DNA of 64,000 nucleotides, from NCBI GenBank assembly GCA_963556195.1, contig OY744537.1:23061876-23125875 (forward strand), in the 5' to 3' direction. This DNA is from Sepiola atlantica (Eukaryota; Mollusca; Cephalopoda; Sepiida; Sepiolidae). The translations under genes and the position numbers were made by a program. Shown here piece by piece: positions 22,415 to 34,984 of the stretch (positions are counted from its first letter, which is position 1; each line of letters begins with the position of its first letter). The notes beneath the pieces are model-generated. The model was given only the letters and a program-made list of their open reading frames with translations. It ran no database searches and had not been told where the DNA came from.

Positions 22415-23155
22415 CTTTAGTTCTCACATTTCATGAGCGATGTTTCTGACAAAGGAGGAAGAATTGCTGTTTTCTGGGTGATAATCTATCCATATAACAC
22501 TTATCGTTGACTAGTTTTTGACCTTGGAGTAGTTTTTTTTTTTTTTTTTTTTTAGCTCCTTACATCAAGTGGCGTCATGCCTTGTCTAGAGTGATTGCCA
22601 TAAAAAAATATTTATTAGTAAATGACCTTTTCAGTATTTATTTATTAGTAAATGACCTTTTCAGCATTTATTTATTAGTAAATGACTTTTTAAGCATTTA
22701 TTTATTAGTAAATGACTTTAGTTCTCACATTTCATGAGCGATGTTTCTGACAGAGGAAGAATTGCTGTTTTCTGGGTGATATCCATATAACACTTATCGT
22801 TGACTAGTTTTTGACCTTGGAGTAGTTTTTTTTTTTTTTTTTTTTTTTTTTTAGCTCCTTACATCAAGTGGCGTCATGCCTTGTCTGGAGTGATTGCCAT
22901 AAAAAAAATATTTATTAGTAAATGACCTTTTCAGCATTTATTTATTAGTAAATGACCTTTTCAGCATTTATTTATTAGTAAATGACCTTTTCAGCATTTA
23001 TTTATTAGTAAATGACCTTTTCATCATTTATTTATTAGTAAATGACCTTTTCAGCATTTATTTATTAGTAAATGACTTTTTAAGCATTTATTTATTAGTA
23101 AATGACTTTTTCAGCATTTATTTATTAGTAAATGACTTTTTCAGCATTTATTTTA
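22415..23155 (+). repeat. Nested tandem duplication with 30 bp minisatellite
   Basis: A unit of about 300 bp beginning ctttagttctcacatttcat (22415) is repeated at 22716. Each copy contains a T-run, agctccttacatcaagtggc and then a 30 bp minisatellite with unit aatgaccttttcagcattta + tttattagta. Copy 1 carries about 4 minisatellite units (22607-22716) and copy 2 about 8-9 (22907-23155). Unit variants (gacctttt/gacttttt, cagc/catc/aagc) are interspersed. Confidence 0.95.
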
Positions 23156-23449
23156 TTTAAAAAAAAAATGTAGGTCACTTTATCCTCACAAAAACTAAAT
23201 CTGTACATTTATTACTAAGCTATTATCGCAGATCAGTCTCGATATTTATAAAAGTATAAATAACTAGTGTGGATTCAGATACAGCAATTAAACTTTTTGC
23301 AAGTTACCTGCATATGCTCATGTGACCTCCTGCTTGGACAATAAAGTTAGCTTTGCTTTTTGGTAAGGTTCAAATTCTGGAATAAAATATTATGAATTAA
23401 AGAACATTTAAAAAGTAACTTCATAAAAATAAAGGTTTATTATATACTA

Positions 23450-26059
23450 GCAGGGTTGCCCGGGGAGTAGTAATGTATTTTTATCAATAACAATTGATTT
23501 CCTACGGTTGTCAGACGCTCGATAAATCTTACTGTAAAAATCAAAACTCCCCCCCCCCCCAAAAAAAAAACCTAACAAACACGCAAGTTATATCTTATTT
23601 CAAGAACAAATATGCGAGTAAAGTTTTACACAAAAAATAAATGAACTCTTTCTCCTGAATCTGTAAATAAAGCATCTATGTACTCATAGATTAATTCCTA
23701 TTTTAGTCACAAAAATGTTAAGAACAAGAAAATATTTTTTGTTCCTTTATTTTCTATTATCAGTTATTAAGATTAAGCCTCCTCTTGTTTGCTCATAAAA
23801 TTAAATTTGCATATGTGATTATTCTTTCCTTTTATTATCAGTTATGATTAAGATTAAGCCTCCCTTTCTTTGCTCATAAAAATACATTTGAAGACGTGAT
23901 TATTGAAGCAAACCAGACACAAGTATGTTCACCATTATTATATAGATTAGAAAATTATAGATATTTCAGTGGTATATTTTCTCATGGTTTCGTTTTATTA
24001 AATTTCAATAACTATCAAGAATAGTCGAAAATTTTCTGTAAAAAGCTAAGGAATATTTATATTCAGGACTGCTTATATACTAAGTAATTAATGATCTGAC
24101 ATACATTTTTTTTTTTTTTTTCAAATATTATTTTTCACTTTTAATATAACTTATGTTGGTATGATTATCTCTGTTGTAAAATATTGAAAAGATAATTCGG
24201 CAAAAATCTTTATGGTTTAATTGTACAATTTTATAAATTTTCATATTTTGCTAACTTAATATAATTTTTCTTTTCTTTCTTTTTTTTTCTTTTTTTCACT
24301 GAATACTTATTGAAATAGGTTTTTTAAATATTTTATTTATCAAATTTTAACATTCTGAACACTGGTGTCTGGTTCTGCCAGATCCAAGAAATCTATTTGC
24401 AGGAGCACTCGTCACATTTCAAGGTGTGTTTATTGAATATACGTTGCAACTCGGCGCCATAATTCCCCAAGTTATCTTTACTCTAATAGGTAGGCAAAAA
24501 CCTCCACTTTTAAAGATTTAATCTTTTTACATTACAATTTATTTTTGTTTTTAATTCTATTTTCACTATATTAAAGTTTCTGTTCTCACTTTCCCCCCCC
24601 CCCCCCCAATTTTTTTTTTATGTACATAAAGAATTTTTTCAACACCAGTTGAATTGTCTCCACAAAATGTTTAGCAATTAAAAAAAAAAAAAAAAATCTT
24701 CTGAATAGTTTGACCTGTTTGGTCATTTACTAATTGTTGATGTAAATGCTTTCTATTTATATTACTAACATGATGTTGGGTTAACATAAAACTAGTCTTC
24801 AAAATAAAACAGTAATTCAAGTGGATGTATATTTTTTGTTTAAATATTTTACTAATCACATAGAAATATTAAAATCAATAAAGTTAGAATTAATAGAAAG
24901 AAAAAAAAGTTTACATAACACACATTCGTTTTGCCAAACGTTATACATGATAGCATATTTCACATAAATAACACCTGGAATTAAAAAAAAATCTGGATAA
25001 AATATTTTTATCGTGCAGTAATCATACATTTAACGATGTTATATGTCACTAGTTTATACTCGCTCCTTGAGCAGTGTTGGTACAGTAACTGGATATGTCA
25101 ATTTCTTTCTTTACTTCTACCGCTTTATAGCTAGTAATGGAGAAAAATATTTGAAATTTAATGAAAAAAAAAATGTGCATGAGAGAGTAAGTAACTACGA
25201 TGTATGTATTTACGTATTGTTTTTATTTGCGCAAAAACATTAGAAATTGTTTTTAAACAAAAGTAATTTTATTTGAACTAATGCCGAATACCCTTTATGT
25301 CCTCTCTTTTTTTTTGGGGGGGGGGGGTTGTCAAAAGAATAAGGACGTAGTTTAAAAAAGAATATTTGTTATTATTTCTTTAAATTCATGAAACATGTAT
25401 TCAGTTAAAAAAAAAAAAAAATCACTTAAATTCACGTGAGATTCAAACTCTGGTATTGACATCGTAAAAGCTACTGCCTTAATAATACATACTTTGCCTA
25501 TTCCTTTTATTTTGTCAAATAATCACATTTCTATTTGCATATGAACAAACTCCAAAAAACAGCATAACCTTTTAATATTATATAGATAGATTGGTACTGA
25601 ACACTTTTGAGTATTAACAGAAATCTCCATTGAGCTTAATGCATTTCGGCAGTTTGAAAAATGTCAGAAAAGGAAGTAGTTTGTACATACATACTTACAA
25701 AGTCACAGGCAAAAAAATTTTAATGCATTATGTCATCGATATTGATAAAAAAATACAATACTTAGAAAGGAAACAATTCCTATCAAATTTTAGCTTTCTT
25801 TGTTCACCAGTTTCTGTGTCCATAGACTTCAGAAATGCATGCACAAATAATCAAGTTGAGATAATTAATTTTTAGAACTTTAGAGAATGCCTAAAGTGAC
25901 AATGTTTGAGATTAATTTTCTTTCATAAATACTCTACATTTTTCTTTATTCTCTGGCTTACAGTTATGTAGTGTACATTAACATTAGTAAGAGCAAATTT
26001 CTCTGCCAGAATATTGATTTACTACCCCCCCCCCTTCCAAATGGTATTGCTCAGAAATA
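23450..26059. other. No gene seen; AT-rich with mononucleotide runs
   Basis: AT-rich sequence containing the repeat terminus actagcagggttgcccgggg at 23450. A less AT-rich patch lies at 24360-24495 (minus strand: tggcgccgagttgc, which resembles a retroelement primer-binding site). Many homopolymer runs occur. No coding segment is supported. Confidence 0.4.
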
Positions 26060-26135
26060 AATGTGTACTCCTGCTACTAGCCCTGGACCCTGCTTACCAT
26101 TTTATTTTTTTAATTTCTATAATTTTCAAGGTATG
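26060..26135 (+). repeat. Half copy of the 5120-5275 hairpin element
   Basis: The text aatgtgtactcctgctacta and then ttttttaatttctataattt matches the right arm of the 5.1 kb hairpin and its 3' flank (tgtgtactcctgttctcaga, ctttttaatttccataattt). No left arm is seen here. Confidence 0.5.
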
Positions 26136-26745
26136 AATAAAATAAAAATTTGTCTTTTCTGTTGAGCGTAAATACAAATCCCACAATATTGTAAAAAAAA
26201 AATTTAAAAAAAATTAAAAAAATAAACTACAAAATAGATGCCACCATTGGATTCCTCGTATAATTTTACCCAGGAAAAGTTGTTTTGTCTTATGATTCGT
26301 TTTCAATTGCATTCCTAGGCGGACATAACATTTATAAATGAAGAAACGGTAAAAAACACCAAGAATTAAATAGCTTGCTTGCTGTATGAAGTTTTGAATT
26401 CTCTGGAATTGGTCCGAGTGATTTGGATAGAACTAGATAGTACAATGCATGCTCTTCTTGTACTGCCCGCCTGATCACTGACTATATGCCCCCACTACAT
26501 TATATCACCTTATCGAAACTTCAACTCTGTAGCTGCTCAACTGTGAAAGTTATGGGTCTACATACAGATGTCATATTTTATTTAGATGTATGAACACTGG
26601 GTTTATCGACAAGGTTTATATTAAAATGTTTTTCTTTTTTTTTCTTAAATATATTGGATGGATATGATCCTAACATATGTTTTTAATTGTCTAAAATCAA
26701 AGTTTAGAAAATTATTTTTGTAGACTAGTTGAGAGATCATCTACG

Positions 26746-26812
26746 GTAATGGGATTAAATACGGCTTTGAGATATTCAATATAATCTCAATCCGCGTTTA
26801 ATCCAATTACCT
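26746..26812. repeat. Inverted repeat, ~28 bp arms
   Basis: The arms ggtaatgggattaaatacgg plus ctttgagat and their mirror (atctcaatccgcgtttaatc, caattacc) pair with a few mismatches around a loop of about 10 bp. It is probably a short foldback element. Confidence 0.7.
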
Positions 26813-27704
26813 CAATAATTGCTTCATAATCCTTTCATACTAAAAGATTAAGAAACAATTGTTTTTTGTTAGAAACTTGATTTTTTATTTGACAAAGATG
26901 AACTGATTTTTGTGTTTAAAATTTTATTTTTATATATCTGCATAAAAAGTTATTAATTCTGACAATACAAATTAAAAGTTGGCATCGCAGAACCCAAAGA
27001 TCAATTTAGATATTTGTTACTCTAGTTAATATAGAATACAAATTGATTCACTTTCGTTTTAGCACATTATTCTCGCAAGTATTTAAAAAAAAAAAGTTTC
27101 CATTAATGTATACTAGCTGGACAGTGTTTGATTTTAAAATCATATGTATTATAACCCCCTTCGCCAATTGGTAAATATGACCCTCTTCCCCCCTTCTTCT
27201 TCTACCATTACACTGAATAATTTAAAATCTTTGAAGCAATACTTAATTTTACGTAATGATTTAAAAAAAAAAAAAAAATTAAAAAAAAATTGTATTTCGC
27301 AATGTTCTAAATCATTGACGTTATAAAAATGTGGAAGAGTCTATTAGTTGCCGCAAAGATAGACACGTAGTTAAACTTACGGTACTATCATCTAAATGAA
27401 TACATGCAAGACGAACTATGCAAAGACACTTATTTGAATGCCTAATTTGCATATCTATTTTTTAAACAGTTCATAGTTAATTAATGTTTGACGTTATTCA
27501 TTTGTAATTTTATTGTATTATTTTGTCTAAATATATGCAATAGTTTCATCGATATTAACAGTAATTAAAGTGATTTGGGGAAAAAATGAATAATGTACTA
27601 AAAAAAATCTTTTTTTTTCACTTGTTTTTTTTTTTTTAAATAAAACTAACATCGCTCATTAGAATTCTGATCGACAAACATAAGCGAGCAAAAAAAAAAA
27701 GGGA

Positions 27705-27800
27705 GAGGGTGGCTGGCTGCCTTGCTCGTTTTCTCTCACCCACCCCCCTCCCGCTTCCTCCTCCACCAGCCCCACCCTCCCGCTTCCCTTCCTCTATCCC
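27705..27800. other. Strongly C-rich/pyrimidine tract
   Basis: The plus strand is CCC/CCT-rich (cacccacccccctcccgctt and similar) within AT-rich DNA. The minus strand therefore has repeated G runs that could form a G-quadruplex. The glycine-rich minus-strand frame here is a by-product. Confidence 0.5.
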
Positions 27801-28034
27801 ATTATCGACGCCGTAGACAAACATCTCACATTTGCGTTTAAAAGTTCTTTTTCAGGCTTTATTGAGACTAACTTGATTTTCAACAACTAAATTTTAATAT
27901 TTTTTTTTAAAGTAGAGCCCCCCCTCCCACACACACACACACACAGTCTTATTTAAAAGATAAATAAATTTGTATCAAAATTTCCAGCATTTTAATGTTT
28001 TTCTATTTATATGAATAAATGCAAAAGTTTTAGT

Positions 28035-28219
28035 CTTGTTTGGAAGAAACTGACGAATGAAATATTTATTATTTAAAATTTTGGTTTCAAATATTTCAAG
28101 TAGCGAGCCGGCAAAGCCAACAAGTTAATACTTGTTGGCTTTGCCGGCTCGCTACTTGAAATATTTGAAACCAAAATTTTAAATAATAAACATTTCATTC
28201 GTCAGTTCTCCCAAACAAG
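28035..28219. mobile_element. Near-perfect 185 bp palindrome
   Basis: The two arms of about 90 bp are separated by a 6 bp loop (ttaata, 28125-28130). The inner about 60 bp (tagcgagccggcaaagccaa + caag and its mirror) match without visible mismatch. The outer ends (cttgtttggaagaaactgac / gtcagttctcccaaacaag) show a few differences. It has the form of a foldback or MITE-type element, and high arm identity implies a recent origin or gene-conversion upkeep. Confidence 0.9.
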
Positions 28220-29137
28220 TATTAATATAGATAGATGATATATTGTAGCTGATTACAGTTGCATTGTAATCGTTCTAAAAGATGAAATGACTTAAATCCT
28301 TAGACTTGTATTGATCTTCTAACAAGGTACATAGCTGGGGTGTTCTTCGATCCCCTCAGTATGTCATGTCCGCTTCATCGGCAGAATCATCTGGTCAAAT
28401 TTCTGTAGTCACAGTGGTGAGTCGGCAGACGAAAATTCCCATCTTCTCTTCTCTCTGTTGGTGTCTTAAGAACTTTCATAAACGTTATTGATAATAAAAA
28501 AAACACCACAAATGCAATGGGTTTAAAAAAATCTCTTTGGAGTTTTATTCTTTTTGCATAAAATATCCGACCGCCATGGGGGGGGGGGGGTAGCAGCTAT
28601 CCAAACCTACTACTCTCTCTACCAGTTCAGTCGAAAGACAAAGATCTTATGTCTGACTAACAGCTTTCTGTCAGTGATGTCATTGCCAGACACGTGGCTC
28701 TTAGGACTTCTGCTCGGAAAATTCCACTCTATTTAATTTTTAACCTTATGTGGAAATACTAACCCTATCTTTACAAACTCGCATTATTACAACCGTAGAC
28801 ACGGGCTTTTAAAAAAGAAAAAAAAAAAAAATTTATACTTCACACTGCTGTTTTTCGTTCATCTTGGATCCACTCCTTTCATTACTAATCACTTTTTTCT
28901 TCTGCCATTGACACGTCGATCCGGGTGTTTAATTCAATCACACGTATGCTAATTCAGTTACTCAATATCCTGGTCCCTCAAATCTTCGCCCACGACAGTC
29001 GCTTATTCAGCAAAATCATTCAAGGCTCGAGATTCAATCACGCCAAAGTCAGGCTTGTTTACTCCCACACACGATGCATGTTGCCATACAAATTCTTTTG
29101 GTGGCTGACAACGAGTTTTCTCTTAGTTCACCTTCTT

Positions 29138-29182
<45 letters not shown>

Positions 29183-30360
29183 CTTAAATTATCTTTAAAT
29201 CATGATCCAAGACCAAGAGCTTGTATACTGTTATCTAAGCTTACAGCCGTTTCCAGATGTGTTTATAAAAAAAATGTCAATTTTGATGTTGCGTTTTCTT
29301 AATTGAAAAGAATGCTTATTTTCAAGAATAAATTTTTCAAAAGAGAAAAAATGTACTAGGGTCTGTCTCTCGCGTTGTGCAATTCAACTGGTGTGAAATA
29401 GTTGTACCGATAAAATGTCCTGCTATATTTAAGTTTTATTTTCTCAGTGTTATCTTTATTTTCTTTGGCCATTCTTATTCATATTTATATATATATATAT
29501 ATATATTACTTTTATATGAATTCAATGTAAAATTTTCCATTATAAACGGTATCTGTTAACTTAATATATATTTTCTAGTTCAGTTATTGAAATAATTCAA
29601 AAATGAATTGAAATGTGAAAAGATTAATAAAATTATTTCCTACAATATATTATGTATCACGTTGCTTTTTTGTTGACACTGTGTGGGCAATATCCTTAAA
29701 TAAACTTTATTTATAGTACATGATGGGAATCGTCCACTCTATAGTAAAGACCAATGTGTATTTATTTGTGTGTATGTATATATATATATATATATCTGTA
29801 CTTCACTCCAATCACGCAAGTAAAAAAAACGTTCCAGATGAAACCATTTCAAGTGTTTTGGGAAAAGGAGAAAATAAATATCAAGTGAGACACCCCCACT
29901 CTTGCCATGTGAAATCAATTCAGAAAGAAATTCTTCACTGTATTTCCATAATGAGACATTTTCTTTCTATACCGCTTAATACGTTTTTCTTTTTTCAATC
30001 TTTCCAGTTTCAGACGTTTTCTTTTTTTTTTTTTTTTTTTTTAACTTCACCGCTTAAAATGCTATTTTATATGAATATTAGTGCGAACACTGGCAAAGCA
30101 TAATTTTTTCTCTTCATTTTTGAAAGGGGGTGTACACTTTTAAATATAGAAAATCCAAGATAAAAATTTGGTATACATCTCATTTTTCATTGATTATTTT
30201 TTATATTTATTCTCAGCTCCATGAGCTAAATTATCCATTTATTTAAGAGCATTACCCATGCAAACAGTTTCAACAACAAAAAAAAACAGCATGATACATA
30301 ATATAAAAAAAATGTACTTGTTTTTATTTCCAACAGAAGGGGCTTGCTTTTCAACGGCAT
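28220..30360. other. No gene seen; microsatellites
   Basis: Contains (AT)n at 29143-29180, shorter AT runs at 29488-29505 and 29776-29795, G12 at 28579-28590 and a T21 run at 30022-30042. No coding region is supported. Confidence 0.45.
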
Positions 30361-30376
30361 ATTAATGAAGGAAGAT

Positions 30377-31491
30377 GCTATTTTGCCGGTCCCGGCAAAA
30401 TAACGAGGGCTCATTATTCTGCGGGCTAATGTTTTTTTAACCTAACTGTTATGGCTTTGTGAAAGAAAGGATTATGAAATAAATAAGGAACAAATATTTA
30501 ATAATTTATTTTCATCGTCATCATCAGTTATTATTCTGGCGGTTATTTTAATCTTTTGAATATAAAAGAAATATCTGCTTTTAATACAAAAAACGTTAAA
30601 AGTAAAAATTAATTAAATGAACGAAAATATTACAGACAATTAGATTCTTTAGTCGGATTTAGAAGTAATTTGCGTCGGATAAAAAATGTTTTCGTTATTT
30701 AAGAAAAAAAATAGTTTTCATTCATTGATATAAAAAATAAATAACTCTTGTGAAGAAATCTTATTAAAAATAAAGAAATTAAATCAGATATACTTTTTTT
30801 TTTCAACAGTATGTGTACGTTTATATAATTTCAGTTTTATAAACAATCTAAACAACAATTTTAAAACTGATTTTTCACTATCTTTTAAGATGAATGTTAG
30901 GACTATTTCTTATCATTTCACTAAATTAACCATTAAATTGAATGTTTTTCTTGCGATAAAATAACAGAAGTAATTGTCAATAATTTCAACTGCTACATGT
31001 AACGACGAATTTTAATGCAAAGTTGAATTGTTTTACAAACAAACATTGTGAGGTAATCCGGTAGAGAGTTATATTAAAAAAAATATAGACATAAACAGGT
31101 TTCAAAGCGAATTGTACTTAAAAACATAATTTGTATTTTTTTTTTTTTTTACCATAAAAACAATACGTAAATGCATTTAAATGGACATAGAAATTCATCG
31201 TAGTTACTTAGTCTATGGTGAAATAAAACTTTTTTTTTTCGTAAGTCGTGGCAAAAATCGCTGTATGAATTATTTATTTAATTTTAAAAAATAGTCAGAA
31301 GTTTTAATTATTTCTTTTTTTTATTGGAAAAATGTTGAAATAAACCGGCAGTTAAGTTGACTCGTGAAATCTTCACTGTAACAGTTAGGTTAAATCAACA
31401 TGAACCGGGAAAATAACTGCCCCATCGTTATTCTGCCGGGACCGGCAAAATAACGAGGGGGTCGTTATTCTGCCGGTCCTGGCAAAATAGC
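30377..31491. mobile_element. 1.1 kb non-autonomous TIR element
   Basis: The left end gctattttgccggtcccggc + aaaataacgag is mirrored at the right end by ataacgagggggtcgttatt, ctgccggtcctggcaaaata and gc. Each TIR also contains its own small palindrome (ttttgccggtcccggcaaaa). The right side has a second internal copy (attctgccgggaccggcaaa). The interior, about 1 kb, is AT-rich without an open frame, so movement would need a transposase from elsewhere. The word attaatgaag occurs just outside both ends (30361-30370, 31499-31508), but not flush with the TIRs. Confidence 0.7.
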
Positions 31492-31827
31492 CTATTTGAT
31501 TAATGAAGATATAGCTTAATAGATTTCTTGGAATGTTTTTTTTTTGTTTTTTTTCTACTATTTAACATTGGATTAATCATTTCAGCATTGGTTTGTTAAT
31601 AAGATCATGTATGAATAAGAAATCCAGTAATCTTGCAATACAGTTAACAGCAGAGAAATTAAAAAACAAAACAAAATATACTTCTAACAAATGCATTAAC
31701 ATTTAATTTTCTACCAATCTGTATACTTTAAACGTTCTGAAACAAGTTTGTTTTTAATTTCATAATTCGATTTCGTTAAAAAGCTGTCTCTTTGTCACAC
31801 GAGAATCAAAATGGTTGCTTAACCCTC

Positions 31828-31830
<3 letters not shown>

Positions 31831-31858
<28 letters not shown>

Positions 31859-31862
31859 GGTG
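31831..31862. repeat. (GTT)n microsatellite
   Basis: About ten units of a trinucleotide repeat followed by ggtggtgc. Confidence 0.9.
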
Positions 31863-31910
31863 GTGCTTTATTCCTTTAAAAAAAAATAGTAAGAAAAAAG
31901 ACTTACTCTA

Positions 31911-31973
31911 CCACTAATCTTAAGTCCGAGTGCCCCCCACCACACCCCCGGACTTAACTTAGGGTTAGTGGTA
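31911..31973. repeat. Inverted repeat with TTAGGG-containing arm
   Basis: The arms ctaccactaatcttaagtcc and ggacttaacttagggttagt + ggtag pair with small indels around a C-rich loop. A single arm-like sequence at 11163-11184 (ggacttagggttagtggtaa) suggests a dispersed family. Confidence 0.65.
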
Positions 31974-32057
31974 GGGTAAGTTAAGTAATTTTATTTTTTT
32001 TACTATCTTTTAAGCCTGACGCCCCCCCCCCCCCCAAAAAAAATCCAACACCATCTT

Positions 32058-32088
<31 letters not shown>

Positions 32089-32545
32089 CACCCTGTTTCG
32101 ACAAGTCAACTTAACAATAGCAAATTCAAAGATAATAAATTTTATAATCAGTTTCTACACTTAAAAAGTATACAGGTCTATAGAAAATTAAATTTTAATG
32201 TTTGGTGAAAAGTTATTACTTGCAATTTTGTTTTATTTTCAATTTTTCAGCTGTTAACTATACTGCAAGATTACCAAAAATCCCAATTAGTTTTTACCTT
32301 AAAAGCACAAGATATCTTCATTCAATTTGTCTTTTTTTTATGGGTAATTTTGCAGTCGGTTAAACATTATTCTACTAGTTGACGATGAAATCTTTTGGTG
32401 TTAAAAAGAGGGAAAATTAAACAACAGTGTGAGGTTGGGTTATCTCCCTCTGTTAGAATTATGATTTCATGCTTTTTATCTCTGCATATTTCATAACTTA
32501 CTTGCAGTTTTCTCCAAATTTTCAAAACTCTATATTGGATTTGTC

Positions 32546-33154
32546 GGAGCAAGAGTACAATAAGGACCCCAGTTCATTAACACAACACGCGGAACATGTT
32601 TCAGAAGTCACCGGCGTCTTCCGGTTGACCTCGCAATACACTTTTTCTGAAAATACACAACACGAAATATAGAATGTTCTGCGTTTAAAATTTTTTTTTT
32701 TTTTAGTAAATAAAAGTAAAACAAAAAAACGATAAATTGTTTTGTTTATTGCCATACGAAAGATTACAAGTCAGCTGATTTGTAAAAAAGCATATATATT
32801 TCGTTTATTTTTTTTATTAAAATCACTTTCGTAATATTTTCATATAGCCCTCCACTTTTTCTTAAAATACACAACACGAAATATAGAATGTTCTGCGTTT
32901 AAAATTTGTTTTGTTTTTTAGTAAATAAAAGTAAAACAAAAGAAACGATAAATTGTTTTATTTATTGCCATACGAAAGATTACAAGTCAGCCGATTTGTA
33001 AAAAAGCGTATATATTTTGTTTATTTTATTTACAAGTTGTTTTGTAAATAGCGACCACGTGTATTGCGAGATGAACCGGAAGACGCCAGTAACTTCCGGA
33101 ACATGTTCCGTGTGTTGTGTTAATGAACTGGGGTCCTTATTGCACTCTTGATCC
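32546..33154. mobile_element. 609 bp TIR element with 8 bp target duplication
   Basis: Perfect 8 bp duplications, gatttgtc, flank the element (32538-32545 and 33155-33162). The TIRs begin ggagcaagagtacaataagg on the left and are mirrored on the right (ccttattgcactcttgatcc). They run about 95 bp through acacaacacgcggaacatgt and gtcttccggttgacctcgca. Inside, a unit of about 215 bp starting aaaatacacaacacgaaata is present twice in tandem (from 32649 and from 32864). An 8 bp duplication fits hAT, Merlin and some other superfamilies. There is no transposase, so this is non-autonomous. Confidence 0.9.
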
Positions 33155-33162
33155 GATTTGTC

Positions 33163-34811
33163 GAATATGACCAACTAACTTTTATTCACCTATTTCCTTC
33201 CTTCTGGATTTGGTCAGGGCTTCACTCAATGTTGTATGGTACCAAATCTCGACAATCCATAATCGTATTTGCTTTCAATTTATTTATTTATTGCTAATCC
33301 TTTAATTCTGTACAGCATAATCCCATTGACACACCGGTTCTCATTAGATAACCAAAGTTAAGTGACGTTAAGCTTGGCCATTACCAGATGAGTAGACATT
33401 TGGGAATACCAGGTATTCTGTGTATGAGAATGGCAACATCTGTCTGAGAAAAAAATACAGACCTGAAGATGTCTTTAGTATTTCAAGTATAACCTTCTAA
33501 TCTACACGTTAACTCAATGGAACGATCAATCCCCCACCCCCCCACCCCAGGTGGAATTTCTATTTTCAATCATGTGGTGGAGCTCTTCAAAGAGTATGCA
33601 TTTTTTTTCTCCACTGTTTTGCATATAGTTTGTTAAATCTTAAAGAAATTCCATGAATCAATACATTTTGAAGACAACACCTACTACAGTGATCTGCCAT
33701 GGTTCTGTATTTTTTCTTTCTAAGGATGATTAATTTGTGTGATAATTAGTTATTTTACATCTGGTTGAAATATTCCACGATTTCAGTAAGCAGGTGGTTA
33801 ACTTTGTGACTTGGTCATTTTCTTTATTTTAGATGTTAACTGTTGAAATGAAACTTCTGATTTATTTATTTCATTTACAATATTTAGCGCCTTAAAACAA
33901 TATCAATCACGAAAGATTTATGAAGAATAAAACTTTGAGTCTTTTAACACCTATTATTTTGGCATGACTTTTTTGTCGGGACCTAAACAGAAAACAATGC
34001 CTGAGAGATTCTGACTTTTAAGTAAATTAACTGCACTATTTTGATACTTTTATTTATTTATTTTTTAATTATGGTACAATTTACTTTAAAATGATATTAA
34101 AAAAATCTTACCACTTTTTTTTTTAAATATTAAAAATACAATTGAATGAAAAATATGCTAAAAATAAAAAATAAGTGTCAAATATTCTTTGTTTTACATT
34201 TTTAGTTTCTTGCTTTAAATTTTATTTATTTAAAAAAAATTCTAAAAGAAAAATATATTGCGCAAGCAAGTTTAAATTTATTCATATCGTCTTGCTGTTT
34301 ATTTGTTTTATTCATAAAAATGTAATAAAATTAATTTTGTGATAAAAGCGTGCACTATTAAGTAGTTGTGTTAGATATTTGGCCATAGTAAATTCTAAGG
34401 GTGTTGGAATTAATGACAACAGACCGTCTCCTCCTTTTTGTTTTTGTACACCAGACTCTCAGAAATGAACAAAAAGAAAGGAAAAAAACAATAGAAAGAT
34501 AGAAAACATTGTTTGTCTATTTCTACTTATGCTAATTATGCATATCAATTAGCTAGTATCATCACAATTATAATAAGGATTCTAGACATAAGGTTTAGTA
34601 TCATGATATCTTCATTTTAATCTTTGTAAGAAAACATAAATATGGTGCAAAACTGTTCTGTTGGGGAGGGGGGGTAATTTTACCTGTCCTGGGACGGGTA
34701 TTCTTTTAGTCTATATGTTGAACTCTTCCTGTCATAAATCTGTTGGAAATCTATAGCAGCAAATGGTTTTAGAAAGACTGCTATTAACTTTATTTCTCTG
34801 AATATTTTCCA
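33163..34811. other. No coding sequence; upstream of zinc-finger gene
   Basis: AT-rich sequence ending in the acceptor-like gaatattttccag before 34813. Promoter and upstream non-coding exons of the zinc-finger gene may lie in or beyond this stretch, but none can be placed from sequence alone. Confidence 0.4.
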
Positions 34812-34812
34812 G

Positions 34813-34984
34813 TCCACTGATAGGTGACGGTTCAACATGGATTTTTATCCAAAGAAGACCGATGGCCAGTTTCGCTGTGAAGTTTGTAATGTCGGCGTCA
34901 ATTCAGAGGTGCAACTGGTCCAGCATCGAACAGGGAGGATGCACATTCGAAAGATGAGAGGTGATCTGCCAGAAGAAAACGAAG
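34813..34984 (+). CDS. Zinc-finger gene exon 1 (start codon and finger 1)
   Basis: The exon opens after the acceptor-like ttttccag (AG at 34811-34812), so at least one upstream non-coding exon is likely. The ATG is at 34837; an in-frame TGA at 34825-34827 rules out a longer N terminus within this exon. It encodes residues 1-49, with finger 1 (CEVCNVGVNSEVQLVQ, then H30 and H36). The donor is gttaga at 34985, phase 1. That donor is weaker than the others in the gene. Confidence 0.85.

Noticed and set aside
22607..23155. Regular 30 bp repeats that could suggest a CRISPR array
   Set aside because: Units abut with no unique spacers and the DNA is clearly animal; it is a minisatellite.
24385..24495. 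Minus-strand tggcgccgagttgc resembling an LTR primer-binding site
   Set aside because: No LTR pair or protein remains were found around it; the similar ggcgcca at 4248 is also isolated.
29143..29180. (AT)n tract as an origin or regulatory site
   Set aside because: Ordinary microsatellite; similar tracts occur at several places in the window.
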